DNA of 64,000 nt from Bacillus sp. B-jedd (GCF_000821085.1 NZ_CCXR01000001.1:1447001-1511000); one strand, 5' to 3'; positions 26,503-36,673 are shown, numbered from the stretch's first letter. Numbers and translations are program-made. Notes: a model not told the origin generated them from the sequence alone.

Positions 26503-26712
26503 TCAAATCTCCAATACATTAAAGTCTTCATTTTGATTTTCATACTGCAGGTAAGCACCTTCAACCTTCTGGACGAATTCAATATTGTAGCCTCTGTCGG
26601 ATAGTTTTTTTCGCACATTCCTCTCAGACTCGCCCTGAATAAAAAGGGATTTCGTATTTTCCCTTACTGGCACCTCGCTAATGCTTTCCTGGTAGTAAAT
26701 TTTAAACAACAT
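26503..26712 (-). CDS. rpoY: RNA polymerase epsilon subunit RpoY
   Basis: A 69-aa protein, the exact length of B. subtilis RpoY (YkzG), a small RNA polymerase accessory subunit of Firmicutes. Family features are visible: [19 protein letters not shown] at the N-terminus and [22 protein letters not shown] 26712 is used because AGGAGAG is upstream; the longer reading to 26736 has no site. It lies directly before rnjA in the conserved rpoY-rnjA arrangement. Confidence 0.95.
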   Translation of the reverse strand: MLFKIYYQESISEVPVRENTKSLFIQGESERNVRKKLSDRGYNIEFVQKVEGAYLQYENQNEDFNVLEI

Positions 26713-26746
26713 GTAATTTCTCTCCTGTCTCCGCATGCTTTTTACT

Positions 26747-26776
26747 ATTTTAAATACCCCAAAACCAAGGCGTCAA
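26747..26776 (-). promoter_or_regulatory. Sigma-A promoter of rpoY-rnjA
   Basis: On the minus strand: TTGACG (26771-26776), an 18-base spacer and TAAAAT (26747-26752), about 35 bases upstream of the rpoY start. Confidence 0.7.
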
Positions 26777-26845
26777 ATGGTTTCCGGGGGAATTAAATAA
26801 CAGCCGTCCGTTTGCGCTACTGCTTTACAATTTACAATAAGGAAG

Positions 26846-26871
26846 GAGCCCTTCGCAAGTTTGAAGGGCTC
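26846..26871 (-). terminator. Hairpin after the micro-ORF pair
   Basis: 9-bp stem GAGCCCTTC / GAAGGGCTC, 7 bases beyond the 23-aa ORF on the minus strand. The following bases are CTTCCTT rather than a pure T run, so termination may be partial. Confidence 0.5.
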
Positions 26872-26877
26872 AAAACA

Positions 26878-26949
26878 TTAGGCAATGGATTTTTTTCGTA
26901 ATAAATCTCTCCACTGTTTTAAAAGCTTTTTCCTTAGCTTCTTTAACAT
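26878..26949 (-). CDS. Putative 23-aa basic peptide
   Basis: A tiny ORF, MLKKLRKKLLKQWRDLLRKK plus SIA, in the gap upstream of rpoY. It is supported by an almost perfect ribosome binding site, AAGGAGATGAT, five bases before the ATG, and by a hairpin just after the stop. The peptide is strongly cationic (11 Lys/Arg, one Asp) with Leu spaced to form an amphipathic helix. It follows a second tiny ORF for a single-pass membrane peptide by 26 bases on the same strand. I recognise neither. Coding is plausible, not proven; the role could be membrane-active, regulatory or none. Confidence 0.5.
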   Translation of the reverse strand: MLKKLRKKLLKQWRDLLRKKSIA

Positions 26950-26975
26950 AGTGGATCATCTCCTTACCTTTTATT

Positions 26976-27056
26976 TTAAACCATCCTTGTCCAAAGTAAA
27001 GCAACGATGAGCAAAATAAGGTAAAATTTTACGGCTTTTTTGATTTTGTCCTGCAA
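26976..27056 (-). CDS. Putative 26-aa single-pass membrane peptide
   Basis: A tiny ORF starting at TTG 27056 and reading MQDKIKKAVKFYLILLIVAL then LWTRMV. A positively charged N-terminus precedes a clear apolar helix of about 14 residues, then a short basic end, so an N-in membrane peptide is likely. GGAGAAAAGGAAG lies upstream and a candidate promoter (TATAAT at 27079-27084) would place transcription start about 15 bases before the start codon. It forms a pair with the basic 23-aa ORF downstream. No family recognised. Confidence 0.45.
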   Translation of the reverse strand: MQDKIKKAVKFYLILLIVALLWTRMV

Positions 27057-27078
27057 AATCTTCCTTTTCTCCACTATT

Positions 27079-27107
27079 ATTATATGCCGGAATGTGTAAA
27101 ATTTTCA
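27079..27107 (-). promoter_or_regulatory. Candidate promoter of the micro-ORF pair
   Basis: Minus strand: TATAAT (27079-27084) with TGAAAA at 17-base spacing (27102-27107). The -10 is perfect, the -35 weak. Confidence 0.5.
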
Positions 27108-27252
27108 TGGTTAATGATGGGATTGGAGGATGTTAACAAACAGACAAATTTCTGTGAAATGAATTTCGGGCCATGCACCTATTATTCAAGATAATACCCT
27201 TAAACAGACAAGGCTAATCGAGAGAAGGAATTACCCAATAGGCTATAAAATT

Positions 27253-27427
27253 GGGCTTTGTTAAAGGTGAGTGTTGATATTCAATAAAGTTGATTGGAAC
27301 GCAGGGGACTGACTCCGGCGGGATGCAGCGGCACGTGGAGACCCCACAGGCGTCTATGTCGCCGAGGAGGCTCCACGGTCCGCCCCGCGGAAAGCATGTC
27401 CCCGGAGTGGAAATCAACAATCAAAGA
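27253..27427 (+). repeat. Dispersed 128-bp structured repeat, copy B (core 27290-27417)
   Basis: The second copy, same orientation as copy A and differing from it at 4 of 128 core positions (core positions 13, 28, 68 and 70). Similarity also extends upstream (TTAAAGGTGAGTGTTGATATTC) and downstream (AATCAAAGATA). The apical stem is shortened to GGCG/CGCC. It lies between the micro-ORF promoter and the defB terminator, in a gene-free gap. Confidence 0.92.
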
Positions 27428-27475
27428 TATAGGGCCAAATAGTTAAAAGTCAACCCATTCATCTTTGGCGTTTTG

Positions 27476-27505
27476 TAAAAAAAACCGTCCTGCTGCCCAG
27501 GACGG
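27476..27505 (-). terminator. Intrinsic terminator after defB
   Basis: On the minus strand ACCGTCCTG pairs with CAGGACGGT, followed by a long T run. Confidence 0.85.
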
Positions 27506-27510
27506 TCGGT

Positions 27511-28065
27511 TTACCTCTCGATTGGAATTGCGTTTTCAATTGGCCTGTGAGGATTGTCCTTGTCAATATGATCATAAAACATTATTCCATTTAGGTGATC
27601 GATTTCATGCTGGAAGACAATTGCAGGGAGGCCTTTAAGTCGTAGCTTCACTTCATTCCCATCCATATCATAACCCTTTACAGTAACCCTCGCATACCTT
27701 GGGACAAAGCCTGGGTGCGGCTCATCAACCGACAGACAGCCTTCGCCTGACGTGAGATATGCTTTTTCAACTGAATGGCTGACAATACGAGGATTAAATA
27801 AAGCGTGGCTGAGCAGGTTTCCTTTTTCATCATAAACATGGACTGCAATCATTCGTTTTAAAATATTGATTTGTGGCGCGGCAAGTCCAATACCGGGGCG
27901 AAGGCCAAACTTTTCTGCAACCTCGCTGTTCTGGCTGTTGATAACATATTCAAGCAGACTGGCGAGAATTTGATTATCCTCCTCGGAGGGAGGCAGGGAT
28001 ACCTCAAGTGCTGTCTTCCTTAACGTCGGGTGCCCATCCCTTATAATATCGTCCATCGTTAACAT
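27511..28065 (-). CDS. defB: Peptide deformylase
   Basis: Removes the formyl group from new N-terminal methionines; metalloenzyme of 184 aa. All three class motifs are intact: GIGLAAPQ (58-65), EGCLS (Cys110) and HEIDH (His153, Glu154, His157). It has the insertions of the longer Gram-positive (type 2) enzymes. ATG 28065 follows AGGAGTG on the minus strand. The position beside ykyA and pdhA corresponds to B. subtilis ykrB (defB). A strong terminator follows at 27476-27505. Confidence 0.95.
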   Translation of the reverse strand: MLTMDDIIRDGHPTLRKTALEVSLPPSEEDNQILASLLEYVINSQNSEVAEKFGLRPGIGLAAPQINILKRMIAVHVYDEKGNLLSHALFNPRIVSHSVEKAYLTSGEGCLSVDEPHPGFVPRYARVTVKGYDMDGNEVKLRLKGLPAIVFQHEIDHLNGIMFYDHIDKDNPHRPIENAIPIER

Positions 28066-28179
28066 TTTCGTTCACTCCTGTAATACGAATGCAATCATTC
28101 CCAACGCAGAAAGAGAAGGGAGGTATGACAATAGTCTATCAGACAATCCGAAAAAAGTTAATGGAATGCTGCCTAACAG

Positions 28180-28207
28180 AAAAAAAGAGAAGGCGGCGCC
28201 TCCCCCT
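28180..28207 (-). terminator. Terminator after the YjcZ-type gene
   Basis: Minus strand: GGAGGC pairs with GCCTTC (one G-T) around GCC, then TCTTTTTTT. Confidence 0.5.
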
Positions 28208-28216
28208 TTTTGTAAA

Positions 28217-28351
28217 CTAGAGCCATGCACAGCCAACAATGATCAGCAGAATGAACAGCACAACGATTAAGGCAAAACCCCTGCCATAACCCCAGCCGCC
28301 GACTCCGACAGGATAACCATATCCGCCGCATCCGTATCCATATCCGTACAT
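28217..28351 (-). CDS. YjcZ-family small spore-associated membrane peptide
   Basis: A 44-aa ORF. The first half is Gly/Tyr-rich ([19 protein letters not shown]), then [21 protein letters not shown] forms one transmembrane helix ending CAWL. This two-part layout is the hallmark of the YjcZ family of small sporulation peptides (related to B. subtilis YjcZ and SscA, the latter needed for spore coat assembly). ATG 28351 is behind AGAGGAGGTTCG. A sigma-K-like promoter lies about 55 bases upstream (28405-28432). Too short to be picked up by most ORF cut-offs. Confidence 0.85.
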   Translation of the reverse strand: MYGYGYGCGGYGYPVGVGGWGYGRGFALIVVLFILLIIVGCAWL

Positions 28352-28404
28352 AAGCGAACCTCCTCTGCTACTGTTTGCCGGCCCTCACAACCGGGCGACT
28401 ATTA

Positions 28405-28432
28405 CAGCCTATGCACGCCGGAGGCCTTCAGT
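28405..28432 (-). promoter_or_regulatory. Sigma-K-like promoter of the YjcZ-type gene
   Basis: Minus strand: AC, a 17-base spacer, then CATAGGCTG, fitting the mother-cell sigma-K pattern AC-N16/17-CATANNNTR. The fit to a sporulation gene supports it. Confidence 0.4.
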
Positions 28433-28514
28433 CTGGGCCCATGCCCATTCATAGTGAGCGTTTTTCTTGAATAATATAGTTGAAAAGGGGGGACAAGCTG
28501 TTAAGCTGAAAGGG

Positions 28515-28543
28515 TTGTCAAAAAAGGTTACTAACTATATAGT
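28515..28543 (+). promoter_or_regulatory. Sigma-A promoter of ykyA
   Basis: TTGTCA (28515-28520), 17-base spacer, TATAGT (28538-28543), 30 bases before the ykyA start. Confidence 0.75.
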
Positions 28544-28572
28544 AGAATTGTTATAAAAAGGAGCGATGAACG

Positions 28573-29235
28573 ATGGCTTATTCACCGGTGAAAAAACTGG
28601 TTTTTATGTTAGTGGCAACCACATTTATGCTTACGGGCTGCCTTGGTCAAAAATCTCCAGAAGAGCGTATGTATGAGATAATGGAAAATGCGGTTACAGC
28701 TGAAAAGGGCTTCGAAGACCAACAGAACCCATTGGTTGAACTGGAGACAAAAGAGAATGAGTTGTTTGATAAAATAACCGGCTTGGGAATGAAGGAGAAA
28801 GAGCAAATAAACAAATTAAGCGATGAAGCTCTTTCCATGGCGGACAAAAGAAAAGAGCATATCGAAAAGGAAAAGGAGAGCATCCAGGATTCGCGGGAGA
28901 AATTCAAGGACGCTGACTCTGTTTTGGAAAAAATAAAGGATCCCAAGCTGAAGGAAAAGGCAGAATTCCTTTACAAGACTATGAATGACCGATATGCCGC
29001 GCATGATACATTATATAATGAATATACAAAAGCCATTGAAGGTGATAAGGATTTATACAAATCGCTTAAATCCGGGGATATTAACCTCGATGACCTTGAA
29101 AAAAAAGTGGACAATATTAATCAGCATTATTCTAAAGTGCTGGAAGCAAACGAGAAATTCAATAAATTGACCGAAATCTATAATAAAGAGAAGCTCGCTT
29201 TTTATAAAATGGCGGGTCTCGATGGAAAATCCTGA
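28573..29235 (+). CDS. ykyA: YkyA-family lipoprotein
   Basis: A 220-aa surface lipoprotein of the YkyA family, found next to pdhA in Bacillus. Signal peptide with lipobox LTGC (Cys at 23), followed by an almost entirely helical, highly charged body with long coiled-coil stretches (about 55-130 and 165-205; for example KEHIEKEKESIQDSREKF). It has been described as a possible chaperone-like factor; I know of no firm function. ATG 28573 follows AAGGAGCG. Promoter at 28515 and terminator at 29235 make it monocistronic, separate from pdh. Confidence 0.9.
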   Translation: MAYSPVKKLVFMLVATTFMLTGCLGQKSPEERMYEIMENAVTAEKGFEDQQNPLVELETKENELFDKITGLGMKEKEQINKLSDEALSMADKRKEHIEKEKESIQDSREKFKDADSVLEKIKDPKLKEKAEFLYKTMNDRYAAHDTLYNEYTKAIEGDKDLYKSLKSGDINLDDLEKKVDNINQHYSKVLEANEKFNKLTEIYNKEKLAFYKMAGLDGKS

Positions 29236-29262
29236 GCCGGGCCTTCCTCCGGCTTTTTATTT
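29235..29262 (+). terminator. Intrinsic terminator after ykyA
   Basis: AGCCGG pairs with CCGGCT around a 8-base loop, followed by TTTTATTTT. Confidence 0.75.
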
Positions 29263-29401
29263 TGGGTTTATGGCGATTGCCATGGATAAAAGGTCTTGTC
29301 AACAGACTGATACAGCGTGAATTTTTCGGGTGATACAGATAAGTTAAGAAAGTGAATATTTATCAATATTATTATAGTGGAAAATTTATAGTTCATGTTT
29401 A

Positions 29402-29431
29402 TTGACGGTTTGGAAGTGAATGGTGTAAACT
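29402..29431 (+). promoter_or_regulatory. Sigma-A promoter of the pdhABCD operon
   Basis: TTGACG (29402-29407), 18-base spacer, TAAACT (29426-29431) preceded by TG. It would give a leader of about 310 bases before pdhA. Confidence 0.65.
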
Positions 29432-30866
<1,435 letters not shown>

Positions 30867-30869
30867 GCC

Positions 30870-31847
30870 ATGGCTCAAATGACAATGATCCAGGCAATTA
30901 CTGATGCCTTGCGCACAGAATTGCGTAATGATAAAAAAACCCTCGTATTCGGGGAGGATGTAGGAGTAAACGGCGGAGTTTTCCGTGCGACAGAGGGCCT
31001 TCAAAAAGAATTCGGTGAAGAGCGCGTATTCGATACTCCACTCGCTGAATCCGGCATCGGTGGCTTGGCAATTGGTCTTTCATTGACTGGATACAGACCG
31101 ATACCTGAAATCCAATTTTTCGGATTTGTCTTTGAAGTAATGGATTCAATTGCAGGGCAAATGTCCAGGATGCGCTATCGTTCTGGCGGCCGCTACAATA
31201 TGCCGGTAACTGTCCGTTCTCCATTCGGAGGAGGCGTACATACTCCAGAGCTTCACTCTGACAGCCTTGAAGGATTAATGATGCAGACTCCTGGACTCAA
31301 GGTTGTTGTACCTTCGACTCCATATGATGCGAAAGGGTTGCTGATATCCGCTATACGTGATAACGATCCTGTTATTTTCCTTGAGCACCTTAAGCTTTAC
31401 CGTGCATTCCGTGAAGAGGTTCCAGAGGAAGAATACACAATTCCACTTGGAAAAGCCGATGTAAAGCGCGAAGGTTCTGATTTAACTATCATTACTTACG
31501 GCGCAATGGTCCATGAATCGCTAAAAGCAGCAGAAGAGCTTGAAAAGGAAGGGCACTCTGTGGAAGTAATCGACTTAAGGACTCTTATGCCGCTTGATAT
31601 CGAAACAATTGTCGCATCTGTTGAAAAGACCAACAGGGTGATTTTTGTGCAGGAAGCTCAAAAGCAGGCGGGAGCTGCGTCATATGTTGTTCGTGAACTG
31701 ATGGAACGCACTGTCCTGAGCCTTGAAGCACCAGTTCTTACTGTTGCTGCACCTGACACAGTATACCCATTCTCCCAAGCGGAAAATGTATGGCTTCCAA
31801 ATTATAAAGATGTTATTGAAACAGCCAAAAAAGTCCTTACATTCTAA
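30870..31847 (+). CDS. pdhB: Pyruvate dehydrogenase E1 beta subunit
   Basis: Beta chain of E1, 325 aa, forming the active site with PdhA. Typical blocks: [19 protein letters not shown] near the N-terminus, [19 protein letters not shown] with the Glu that activates ThDP, and the C-terminal transketolase domain ([16 protein letters not shown]). The ribosome binding site AAAGGAG lies within the end of pdhA, so translation of the two subunits is tightly linked. Confidence 0.97.
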   Translation: MAQMTMIQAITDALRTELRNDKKTLVFGEDVGVNGGVFRATEGLQKEFGEERVFDTPLAESGIGGLAIGLSLTGYRPIPEIQFFGFVFEVMDSIAGQMSRMRYRSGGRYNMPVTVRSPFGGGVHTPELHSDSLEGLMMQTPGLKVVVPSTPYDAKGLLISAIRDNDPVIFLEHLKLYRAFREEVPEEEYTIPLGKADVKREGSDLTIITYGAMVHESLKAAEELEKEGHSVEVIDLRTLMPLDIETIVASVEKTNRVIFVQEAQKQAGAASYVVRELMERTVLSLEAPVLTVAAPDTVYPFSQAENVWLPNYKDVIETAKKVLTF

Positions 31848-31908
31848 ATCAGGCTAAATCGCGGTTTCAAAAAACTGCTGAAATCCATCAACAATAGGAG
31901 GAAATGCC

Positions 31909-33282
31909 ATGTCATTCCAATTTAAAATGCCTGACATTGGTGAGGGAATTCACGAGGGTGAAATAGTAAAATGGTTTATTAAACCGGGCGATAAAGTACA
32001 AGAAGATGATGTATTGTGCGAAGTCCAAAATGATAAAGCCGTTGTGGAAATCCCATCACCTGTCGAAGGTACTGTCGAAGAAATATTAATAGGTGAAGGA
32101 ACTGTTGCTACAGTAGGCCAGGTTCTTGTAACATTTGATGCGCCAGGGTATGAAAACCTGCAATTCAAAGGGGACGACCACGATGATGATGCCGCTCCCG
32201 CACAAGAAAAAACAGAGGCACAGGTTCAATCGACCCTTGAAGCAGGCCAAAAATTAGATAAAGATAAAGCAGAGGCTCCAAAAACGGAGGGAGCAACCGG
32301 TGCAGGAGCTACGGCAGCAAATGCCGCGCCTGAAGCTGAAGTCGATCCAAACCGTCGGGTGATTGCCATGCCTTCGGTAAGGAAATATGCGCGCGAAAAG
32401 GGCGTGGACATCCGTTTAGTATCCGGTTCGGGTAATAATGGCCGAGTGCTAAAAAATGATATCGATGCCTTCTTGAATAAAGGCCAGGAACCTGCCAAGG
32501 AAGCACAGCCAGAAGCAGCCGCTCCACAGGAAACTGCAACTGTTGCTGGAGAAGCCAAAGCGGCAATTCCTCAGGGTCAATATCCGGAAACGCGCGAAAA
32601 AATGAGCGGTATCCGCAAGGCGATTGCAAAAGCAATGGTTAATTCGAAGCACACTGCACCGCACGTTACCCTGATGGATGAGGTTGAAGTCACCAAGCTT
32701 GTTGCCCACCGGAAAAAATTTAAAGAAGTGGCAGCAGAAAAAGGAATCAAGCTTACATTCCTGCCTTATGTAGTGAAAGCACTGACAAGCGCTCTTCGTG
32801 AATACCCTGCGTTAAATACATCAGTTGATGATGAAGCCGGTGAACTCATTCAGAAGCATTATTACAATATCGGTATTGCCGCCGACACAGATAAAGGGCT
32901 GCTTGTACCTGTTGTAAAAGATGCTGATAGAAAATCCGTTTTCACGATTTCTAATGAGATCAATGACCTTGCAGGAAAAGCGAGGAATGGAAAGCTTGCG
33001 CCTGATGAAATGAAGGGCGGCTCATGTACAATCACCAATATCGGTTCCGCTGGGGGCCAATGGTTCACACCTGTTATTAATCATCCAGAAGTGGCCATCC
33101 TTGGTATTGGGCGAATCGCAGAAAAAGCAATTGTCCGCAATGGGGAAATCGTTGCTGCGCCAGTACTCGCACTTTCCTTAAGCTTTGACCACCGGGTGAT
33201 TGACGGGGCAACAGCGCAAAATGCCCTGAATCATATTAAGCGGCTGCTTAATGATCCGGAACTCTTGTTAATGGAGGCGTAA
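31909..33282 (+). CDS. pdhC: Dihydrolipoamide acetyltransferase (pyruvate dehydrogenase E2)
   Basis: Core of the pyruvate dehydrogenase complex, 457 aa. Domains: one lipoyl domain (about 1-80) with the lipoylated Lys43 in VQNDKAVVE; an Ala/Pro/Glu-rich linker; the E1/E3-binding domain (about 145-185, [15 protein letters not shown]); a second flexible linker; and the catalytic acetyltransferase domain ending with [12 protein letters not shown], which contains the catalytic His. It is somewhat longer than the B. subtilis protein, the difference lying in the linkers. ATG 31909 follows AGGAGGAAA. Confidence 0.96.
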   Translation: MSFQFKMPDIGEGIHEGEIVKWFIKPGDKVQEDDVLCEVQNDKAVVEIPSPVEGTVEEILIGEGTVATVGQVLVTFDAPGYENLQFKGDDHDDDAAPAQEKTEAQVQSTLEAGQKLDKDKAEAPKTEGATGAGATAANAAPEAEVDPNRRVIAMPSVRKYAREKGVDIRLVSGSGNNGRVLKNDIDAFLNKGQEPAKEAQPEAAAPQETATVAGEAKAAIPQGQYPETREKMSGIRKAIAKAMVNSKHTAPHVTLMDEVEVTKLVAHRKKFKEVAAEKGIKLTFLPYVVKALTSALREYPALNTSVDDEAGELIQKHYYNIGIAADTDKGLLVPVVKDADRKSVFTISNEINDLAGKARNGKLAPDEMKGGSCTITNIGSAGGQWFTPVINHPEVAILGIGRIAEKAIVRNGEIVAAPVLALSLSFDHRVIDGATAQNALNHIKRLLNDPELLLMEA

Positions 33283-33286
33283 TAAA

Positions 33287-34696
33287 ATGGTAGTAGGAGA
33301 TTTTCCAGTTGAAACAGATACAATTGTCATAGGAGCAGGCCCTGGTGGATATGTGGCAGCGATACGCGCTGCCCAGCTTGGGCAGAAGGTAACCATCGTA
33401 GAACGTGGTATCCTTGGCGGGGTATGCTTGAACGTTGGATGTATTCCTTCCAAAGCCTTGATTTCAGCCGGACACCGTTATGAATCAGCAACTCATTCCG
33501 AGGATATGGGGATTACAGCTGAAAATGTTACGGTTGATTTTTCAAAGGTACAGGAATGGAAAGCTGGTGTAGTGAAGAAACTTACAGGCGGAGTTGAAGG
33601 GCTTCTTAAAGGCAATAAAGTGAATATTGTCCAGGGAGAAGCTTATTTCGTCGATGCCAACACTTTAAGGGTAATGGATGAAAATTCTGCCCAAACTTAT
33701 ACATTCAAACATGCGATTATCGCAACAGGCTCCAGGCCAATCGAACTTCCCAACTTTAAGTACACCAATCGCGTTCTGGATTCAACTGGCGCTTTGGCGC
33801 TTAAGGAAATTCCAAAAAGCATTGTCGTAATCGGAGGCGGGTATATTGGAACCGAACTGGGCGGCGCTTATGCAAGCTTTGGAACGAAAGTGACTATCCT
33901 TGAGGGAGCCGACGAAATCCTGAATGGCTTCGAAAAGCAGATGTCATCGCTGGTCAAGCGCAACCTTAAGAAAAAGGGAGCCGAAGTGATTACGAAGGCA
34001 CTCGCAAAAGGGGTCAAGGAAACTGATGATTCGGTTGCGGTTACGTATGAAGTAAAAGGCGAAGAAAAAACGGTTGAGGCCGATTATGTCTTTGTCATGG
34101 TTGGCCGCCGCCCGAACACCGACGAACTTGGATTGGAGCAAGCTGGCGTTGAGATGACTGAAAAAGGTATCGTAAAGGTAGATAAACAATGTCGGACCAA
34201 TGTCGGCAATATTTATGCGATCGGTGATATTGTTGCTGGCCCTCCGTTGGCTCATAAAGCTTCCTATGAAGGGAAAATAGCGGCGGAAGCTATTGCCGGG
34301 CACCCTTCTGAAGTAGACTATCTTGCCATTCCGGCTGTTGTCTTCTCTGACCCTGAACTGGCTTCTGTCGGATATACGGAAGCACAGGCGAAAGAAGAAG
34401 GCATTGAAGTGAAAGCGGCAAAATTCCCGTTTGCAGCGAATGGGCGAGCTCTAGCCCTTAACCAGACGGACGGTTTTATGAAGCTTGTAACCCGCAAGGA
34501 AGATGGTCTTGTCATTGGCGCCCAGATTGCCGGTCCAAGCGCTTCGGATATGATTGCCGAGCTTGGTTTGGCAATTGAAACAGGCATGACAGCCGAGGAT
34601 TTGGCTATGACCATCCATGCCCATCCGACTCTAGGGGAAATTACAATGGAAGCAGCGGAAGTTGCCATTGGCAGTCCAATCCATGTTGTAAAATAA
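33287..34696 (+). CDS. pdhD: Dihydrolipoamide dehydrogenase (E3)
   Basis: FAD enzyme that reoxidises the lipoyl arm of E2 and reduces NAD+, 469 aa. FAD-binding [10 protein letters not shown] near the start, redox disulfide [18 protein letters not shown]-binding [17 protein letters not shown], second FAD motif YAIGDI, and the C-terminal His-Glu active-site pair in HAHPTLGE. Starts 5 bases after pdhC, last gene of the operon, followed by a bidirectional terminator. May also serve 2-oxoglutarate or branched-chain complexes. Confidence 0.97.
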   Translation: MVVGDFPVETDTIVIGAGPGGYVAAIRAAQLGQKVTIVERGILGGVCLNVGCIPSKALISAGHRYESATHSEDMGITAENVTVDFSKVQEWKAGVVKKLTGGVEGLLKGNKVNIVQGEAYFVDANTLRVMDENSAQTYTFKHAIIATGSRPIELPNFKYTNRVLDSTGALALKEIPKSIVVIGGGYIGTELGGAYASFGTKVTILEGADEILNGFEKQMSSLVKRNLKKKGAEVITKALAKGVKETDDSVAVTYEVKGEEKTVEADYVFVMVGRRPNTDELGLEQAGVEMTEKGIVKVDKQCRTNVGNIYAIGDIVAGPPLAHKASYEGKIAAEAIAGHPSEVDYLAIPAVVFSDPELASVGYTEAQAKEEGIEVKAAKFPFAANGRALALNQTDGFMKLVTRKEDGLVIGAQIAGPSASDMIAELGLAIETGMTAEDLAMTIHAHPTLGEITMEAAEVAIGSPIHVVK

Positions 34697-34721
34697 AGAC
34701 AAATCGGCAAATCTTCATATC

Positions 34722-34752
34722 AAAAAGCCCTTCCTGTTGGAAGGGCTTTTTG
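34722..34752. terminator. Bidirectional terminator between pdhD and slp
   Basis: AAAAAGCCCTTCC / GGAAGGGCTTTTT around TGTT, 13-bp perfect stem. Confidence 0.88.
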
Positions 34753-34753
34753 A

Positions 34754-35122
34754 TTACGGTGCAAGCGCATTTGAAACAGGCTTGATAATCTGTTCTTTTG
34801 TCGCATCGCCGTTAATTCTTACCATTATTTTATCGTTATAAATGACAATCAGGGCTGGTCCTGATTTAATATCAAATTGATCGTAATACTCCTTTTCAGT
34901 GGAACTTGTCAAGACCATTAAATTTTCCATTTCAGCAGGGAAGTTTTTCTTAAGTTCAATCAGTGCATCGTAATAGGCAGCCTCTTGGTAATATTCCTTT
35001 TCCTCTGAAAAGAATATTACCTGCTTGGCATCTTTGTCCAATGCCAGAGTCGCCTCCTGTTTGCTGCAGGAAGCAGTGATTAAAAACGAAAAAACGAGTA
35101 TATAAAGAGGAAAGCCCTTCAT
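34754..35122 (-). CDS. slp: Small lipoprotein (Slp-like)
   Basis: A 122-aa predicted lipoprotein opposite to pdhD, the position of slp in B. subtilis. Residues 1-18 form a signal peptide; Cys19 follows ITAS, a slightly non-canonical lipobox (Thr at -3). The mature part has a thioredoxin-like or small alpha/beta composition, with KQVIFFSEEKEYYQE and SGPALIVIYNDKIMVRING, but no CxxC. ATG 35122 is preceded by a purine-rich stretch. The slp name rests mainly on position and size. Confidence 0.7.
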   Translation of the reverse strand: MKGFPLYILVFSFLITASCSKQEATLALDKDAKQVIFFSEEKEYYQEAAYYDALIELKKNFPAEMENLMVLTSSTEKEYYDQFDIKSGPALIVIYNDKIMVRINGDATKEQIIKPVSNALAP

Positions 35123-35313
35123 TTCTCTGCCTCCATTAAGAATAATAAATCCTCCAGTTCGACTGTATCATCAATCCCATTTTAACATATGGCTATTTAC
35201 AAATTTTCCTTGTCATGCAAATGTTACATAAATGAAAAATAGACGGAGATAGACGGGCATATACTTGAATAAAAGCTTGTTTGAATGCTTTTTATGCTAC
35301 AGGCGGTGAAATC

Positions 35314-35574
35314 ATGAAAGTATATGCGGTTTTTTTGATCCAGTTTATTATTTGGAGCAGTTATACGTTAACAGAGTGGCTGTCCAAACATGATCATCCC
35401 ATTTATAACGTCTTGATGTTTTTTGTGTTTTTTTATTTAGCTCTCCTCATTTGCCAGAAATTCATTGAATCAACAAGAAAAGCATTTTTTATTACGCTAT
35501 TAAGTTTAGGCTTGTACGCCTCATTCCATATCTGCTTATCATATTTTCATATTTCATCCGTTCTAGGAAAATAA
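35314..35574 (+). CDS. Small membrane protein of unknown function, 86 aa
   Basis: ATG 35314 follows AGGCGGTG; the longer reading from 35281 has no site. The protein has three predicted helices: about 2-20 (VYAVFLIQFIIWSSYTL), 28-47 (VLMFFVFFYLALLICQ) and 56-77 (AFFITLLSLGLYASFHICLS). No family recognised. It lies between slp (-) and a DUF1885-like gene (-), transcribed alone. Function unknown. Confidence 0.65.
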   Translation: MKVYAVFLIQFIIWSSYTLTEWLSKHDHPIYNVLMFFVFFYLALLICQKFIESTRKAFFITLLSLGLYASFHICLSYFHISSVLGK

Positions 35575-35598
35575 AAAAGCATCCCGTAAAGGATGCTT
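35573..35598 (-). terminator. Intrinsic terminator of the DUF1885-like gene
   Basis: Minus strand: AAGCATCC / GGATGCTT with loop TTTACG, then TTTTTTAT. On the plus strand it also follows the 86-aa gene but the T-tract there is poor. Confidence 0.7.
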
Positions 35599-35605
35599 CC
35601 GGCCC

Positions 35606-36043
35606 TTATTTCCTTGGATAGAAATACATGATCCTGCCATTGAATAGATGCAATTCCCCCTGCAACTTTTTAGCAAGGAACTTGCAAAACTCGTTTGCCT
35701 TACCTTTATCGCCAGCTGTAGCTCCTTCCGGCAAGGTAATCTGTATGTAAGAACGGATGGTAGAAGTTCCATCTTCTGTTTCAGCTGCCTCTTTCCCAAC
35801 TCCAAGGATAATAGCAAAATAAAGATCGTTTCCCGGAGAATGCAAATAGAACCATTGGCCATCGGCGTCATTCGATTCCTTAATTTCATATGGAAAGGCA
35901 TTTGCACTATAGTCCCAGTTAACCTGGGTGCCGGTTTTCGTGGTTATTTCTTTGTAATAATGAAATAAATCTTTCAGTTCGTCCAATGTAATAGTTTGCT
36001 TTGCAGATGAAGGCACAAGCTTGATATAAGCGTTTTCAGCCAA
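35606..36043 (-). CDS. DUF1885-like protein
   Basis: A 145-aa soluble protein. I take TTG 36043 as start because GGGGGG lies seven bases upstream; two closer codons (TTG 36049, GTG 36046) are too near that site. The sequence (AYIKLVPSSAKQTITLDELK, and WDYSANAFPYEIKE) matches my memory of the DUF1885 family, for which a Geobacillus structure exists but no function. The family call is moderately sure. No signal peptide or membrane segment. Confidence 0.7.
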   Translation of the reverse strand: MAENAYIKLVPSSAKQTITLDELKDLFHYYKEITTKTGTQVNWDYSANAFPYEIKESNDADGQWFYLHSPGNDLYFAIILGVGKEAAETEDGTSTIRSYIQITLPEGATAGDKGKANEFCKFLAKKLQGELHLFNGRIMYFYPRK

Positions 36044-36198
36044 CACCAATCCCCCCTGTATCTATTATTCTGTTCACTTTAATTGTAGCACTCCCTATTT
36101 TCCATAAACAACTTTTTGAAGCCACTAAAGGTTATTATTTGATAAATACTTAAATCTGAATTATAATAATATTCTATAAACTTAAAAGGAGGAGTGTT

Positions 36199-36498
36199 AT
36201 GGAACTATTTGAAAAGCTCTATGATGAGCATGAAAATGTCAAAGTCCGTTTCACTGGTTTTACTACTGAAAATGCCCGCTATGATTTTGGCGTTGTTTAT
36301 TCCTCTTTGTTTTTTGGTAAACCTCTTGTCGTTTGCATGCAAACCGGACGATCAACTCTCCTCGAACCCAATGACTTGGAAAATATCGACCACCTGCAGC
36401 AGGTTTTTCGGATTGGTGATGAAGAACAGGCCAGTGATTTAGTCGAATTCTTTCATGAAATCCTGCCGGCCGCTCCATTTTCAACTCAATATGATTGA
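36199..36498 (+). CDS. DUF3055 / SAV0927-family protein
   Basis: A 99-aa acidic cytoplasmic protein. The core VKVRFTGFTTENARYDFG and GKPLVVCMQTGRSTLLEPND matches the family annotated as SAV0927 or DUF3055 in Bacillus and Staphylococcus; no function known. ATG 36199 follows AAAGGAGGAG. Its own terminator lies at 36505, directly upstream of the SR1 promoter. Confidence 0.78.
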   Translation: MELFEKLYDEHENVKVRFTGFTTENARYDFGVVYSSLFFGKPLVVCMQTGRSTLLEPNDLENIDHLQQVFRIGDEEQASDLVEFFHEILPAAPFSTQYD

Positions 36499-36504
36499 TA
36501 ACCT

Positions 36505-36533
36505 GACAGGCCTTGTTGAGGCCTGTCTTTTCA
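36505..36533 (+). terminator. Intrinsic terminator after the DUF3055 gene
   Basis: GACAGGCC (36505-36512) pairs with GGCCTGTC (36520-36527), then TTTTC. Confidence 0.8.
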
Positions 36534-36592
36534 TTTATTAATATAATGCTGTTTATTGCTTATAAAAAGTTAAAAGTGTCATACAATATAAC

Positions 36593-36621
36593 TTGAAATT
36601 TGAATAAGGTTATATTATTAT
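36593..36621 (+). promoter_or_regulatory. Probable promoter of SR1
   Basis: TTGAAA (36593-36598), 17-base spacer, TATTAT (36616-36621). Transcription would start near 36628. Confidence 0.55.
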
Positions 36622-36634
36622 ATAAATAAATTAG

Positions 36635-36648
36635 ATAAAACGCTTACA
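36635..36648 (+). promoter_or_regulatory. cre-like CcpA box in the SR1 leader
   Basis: ATAAAACGCTTACA matches the catabolite-responsive element pattern TGWAANCGNTNWCA at every defined position except the first two. It lies just downstream of the predicted start, a position where CcpA would block transcription. Carbon control of SR1 is known in B. subtilis. Confidence 0.5.
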
Positions 36649-36673
36649 TTCTGTTTTAAAGGAGCTGATCAAC

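Noticed and set aside
28126..28222. 31-codon plus-strand ORF starting after GGGAGGT
   Set aside because: The ribosome binding site touches the ATG with no spacing, the product is low-quality and it overlaps the terminator of the YjcZ-type gene.
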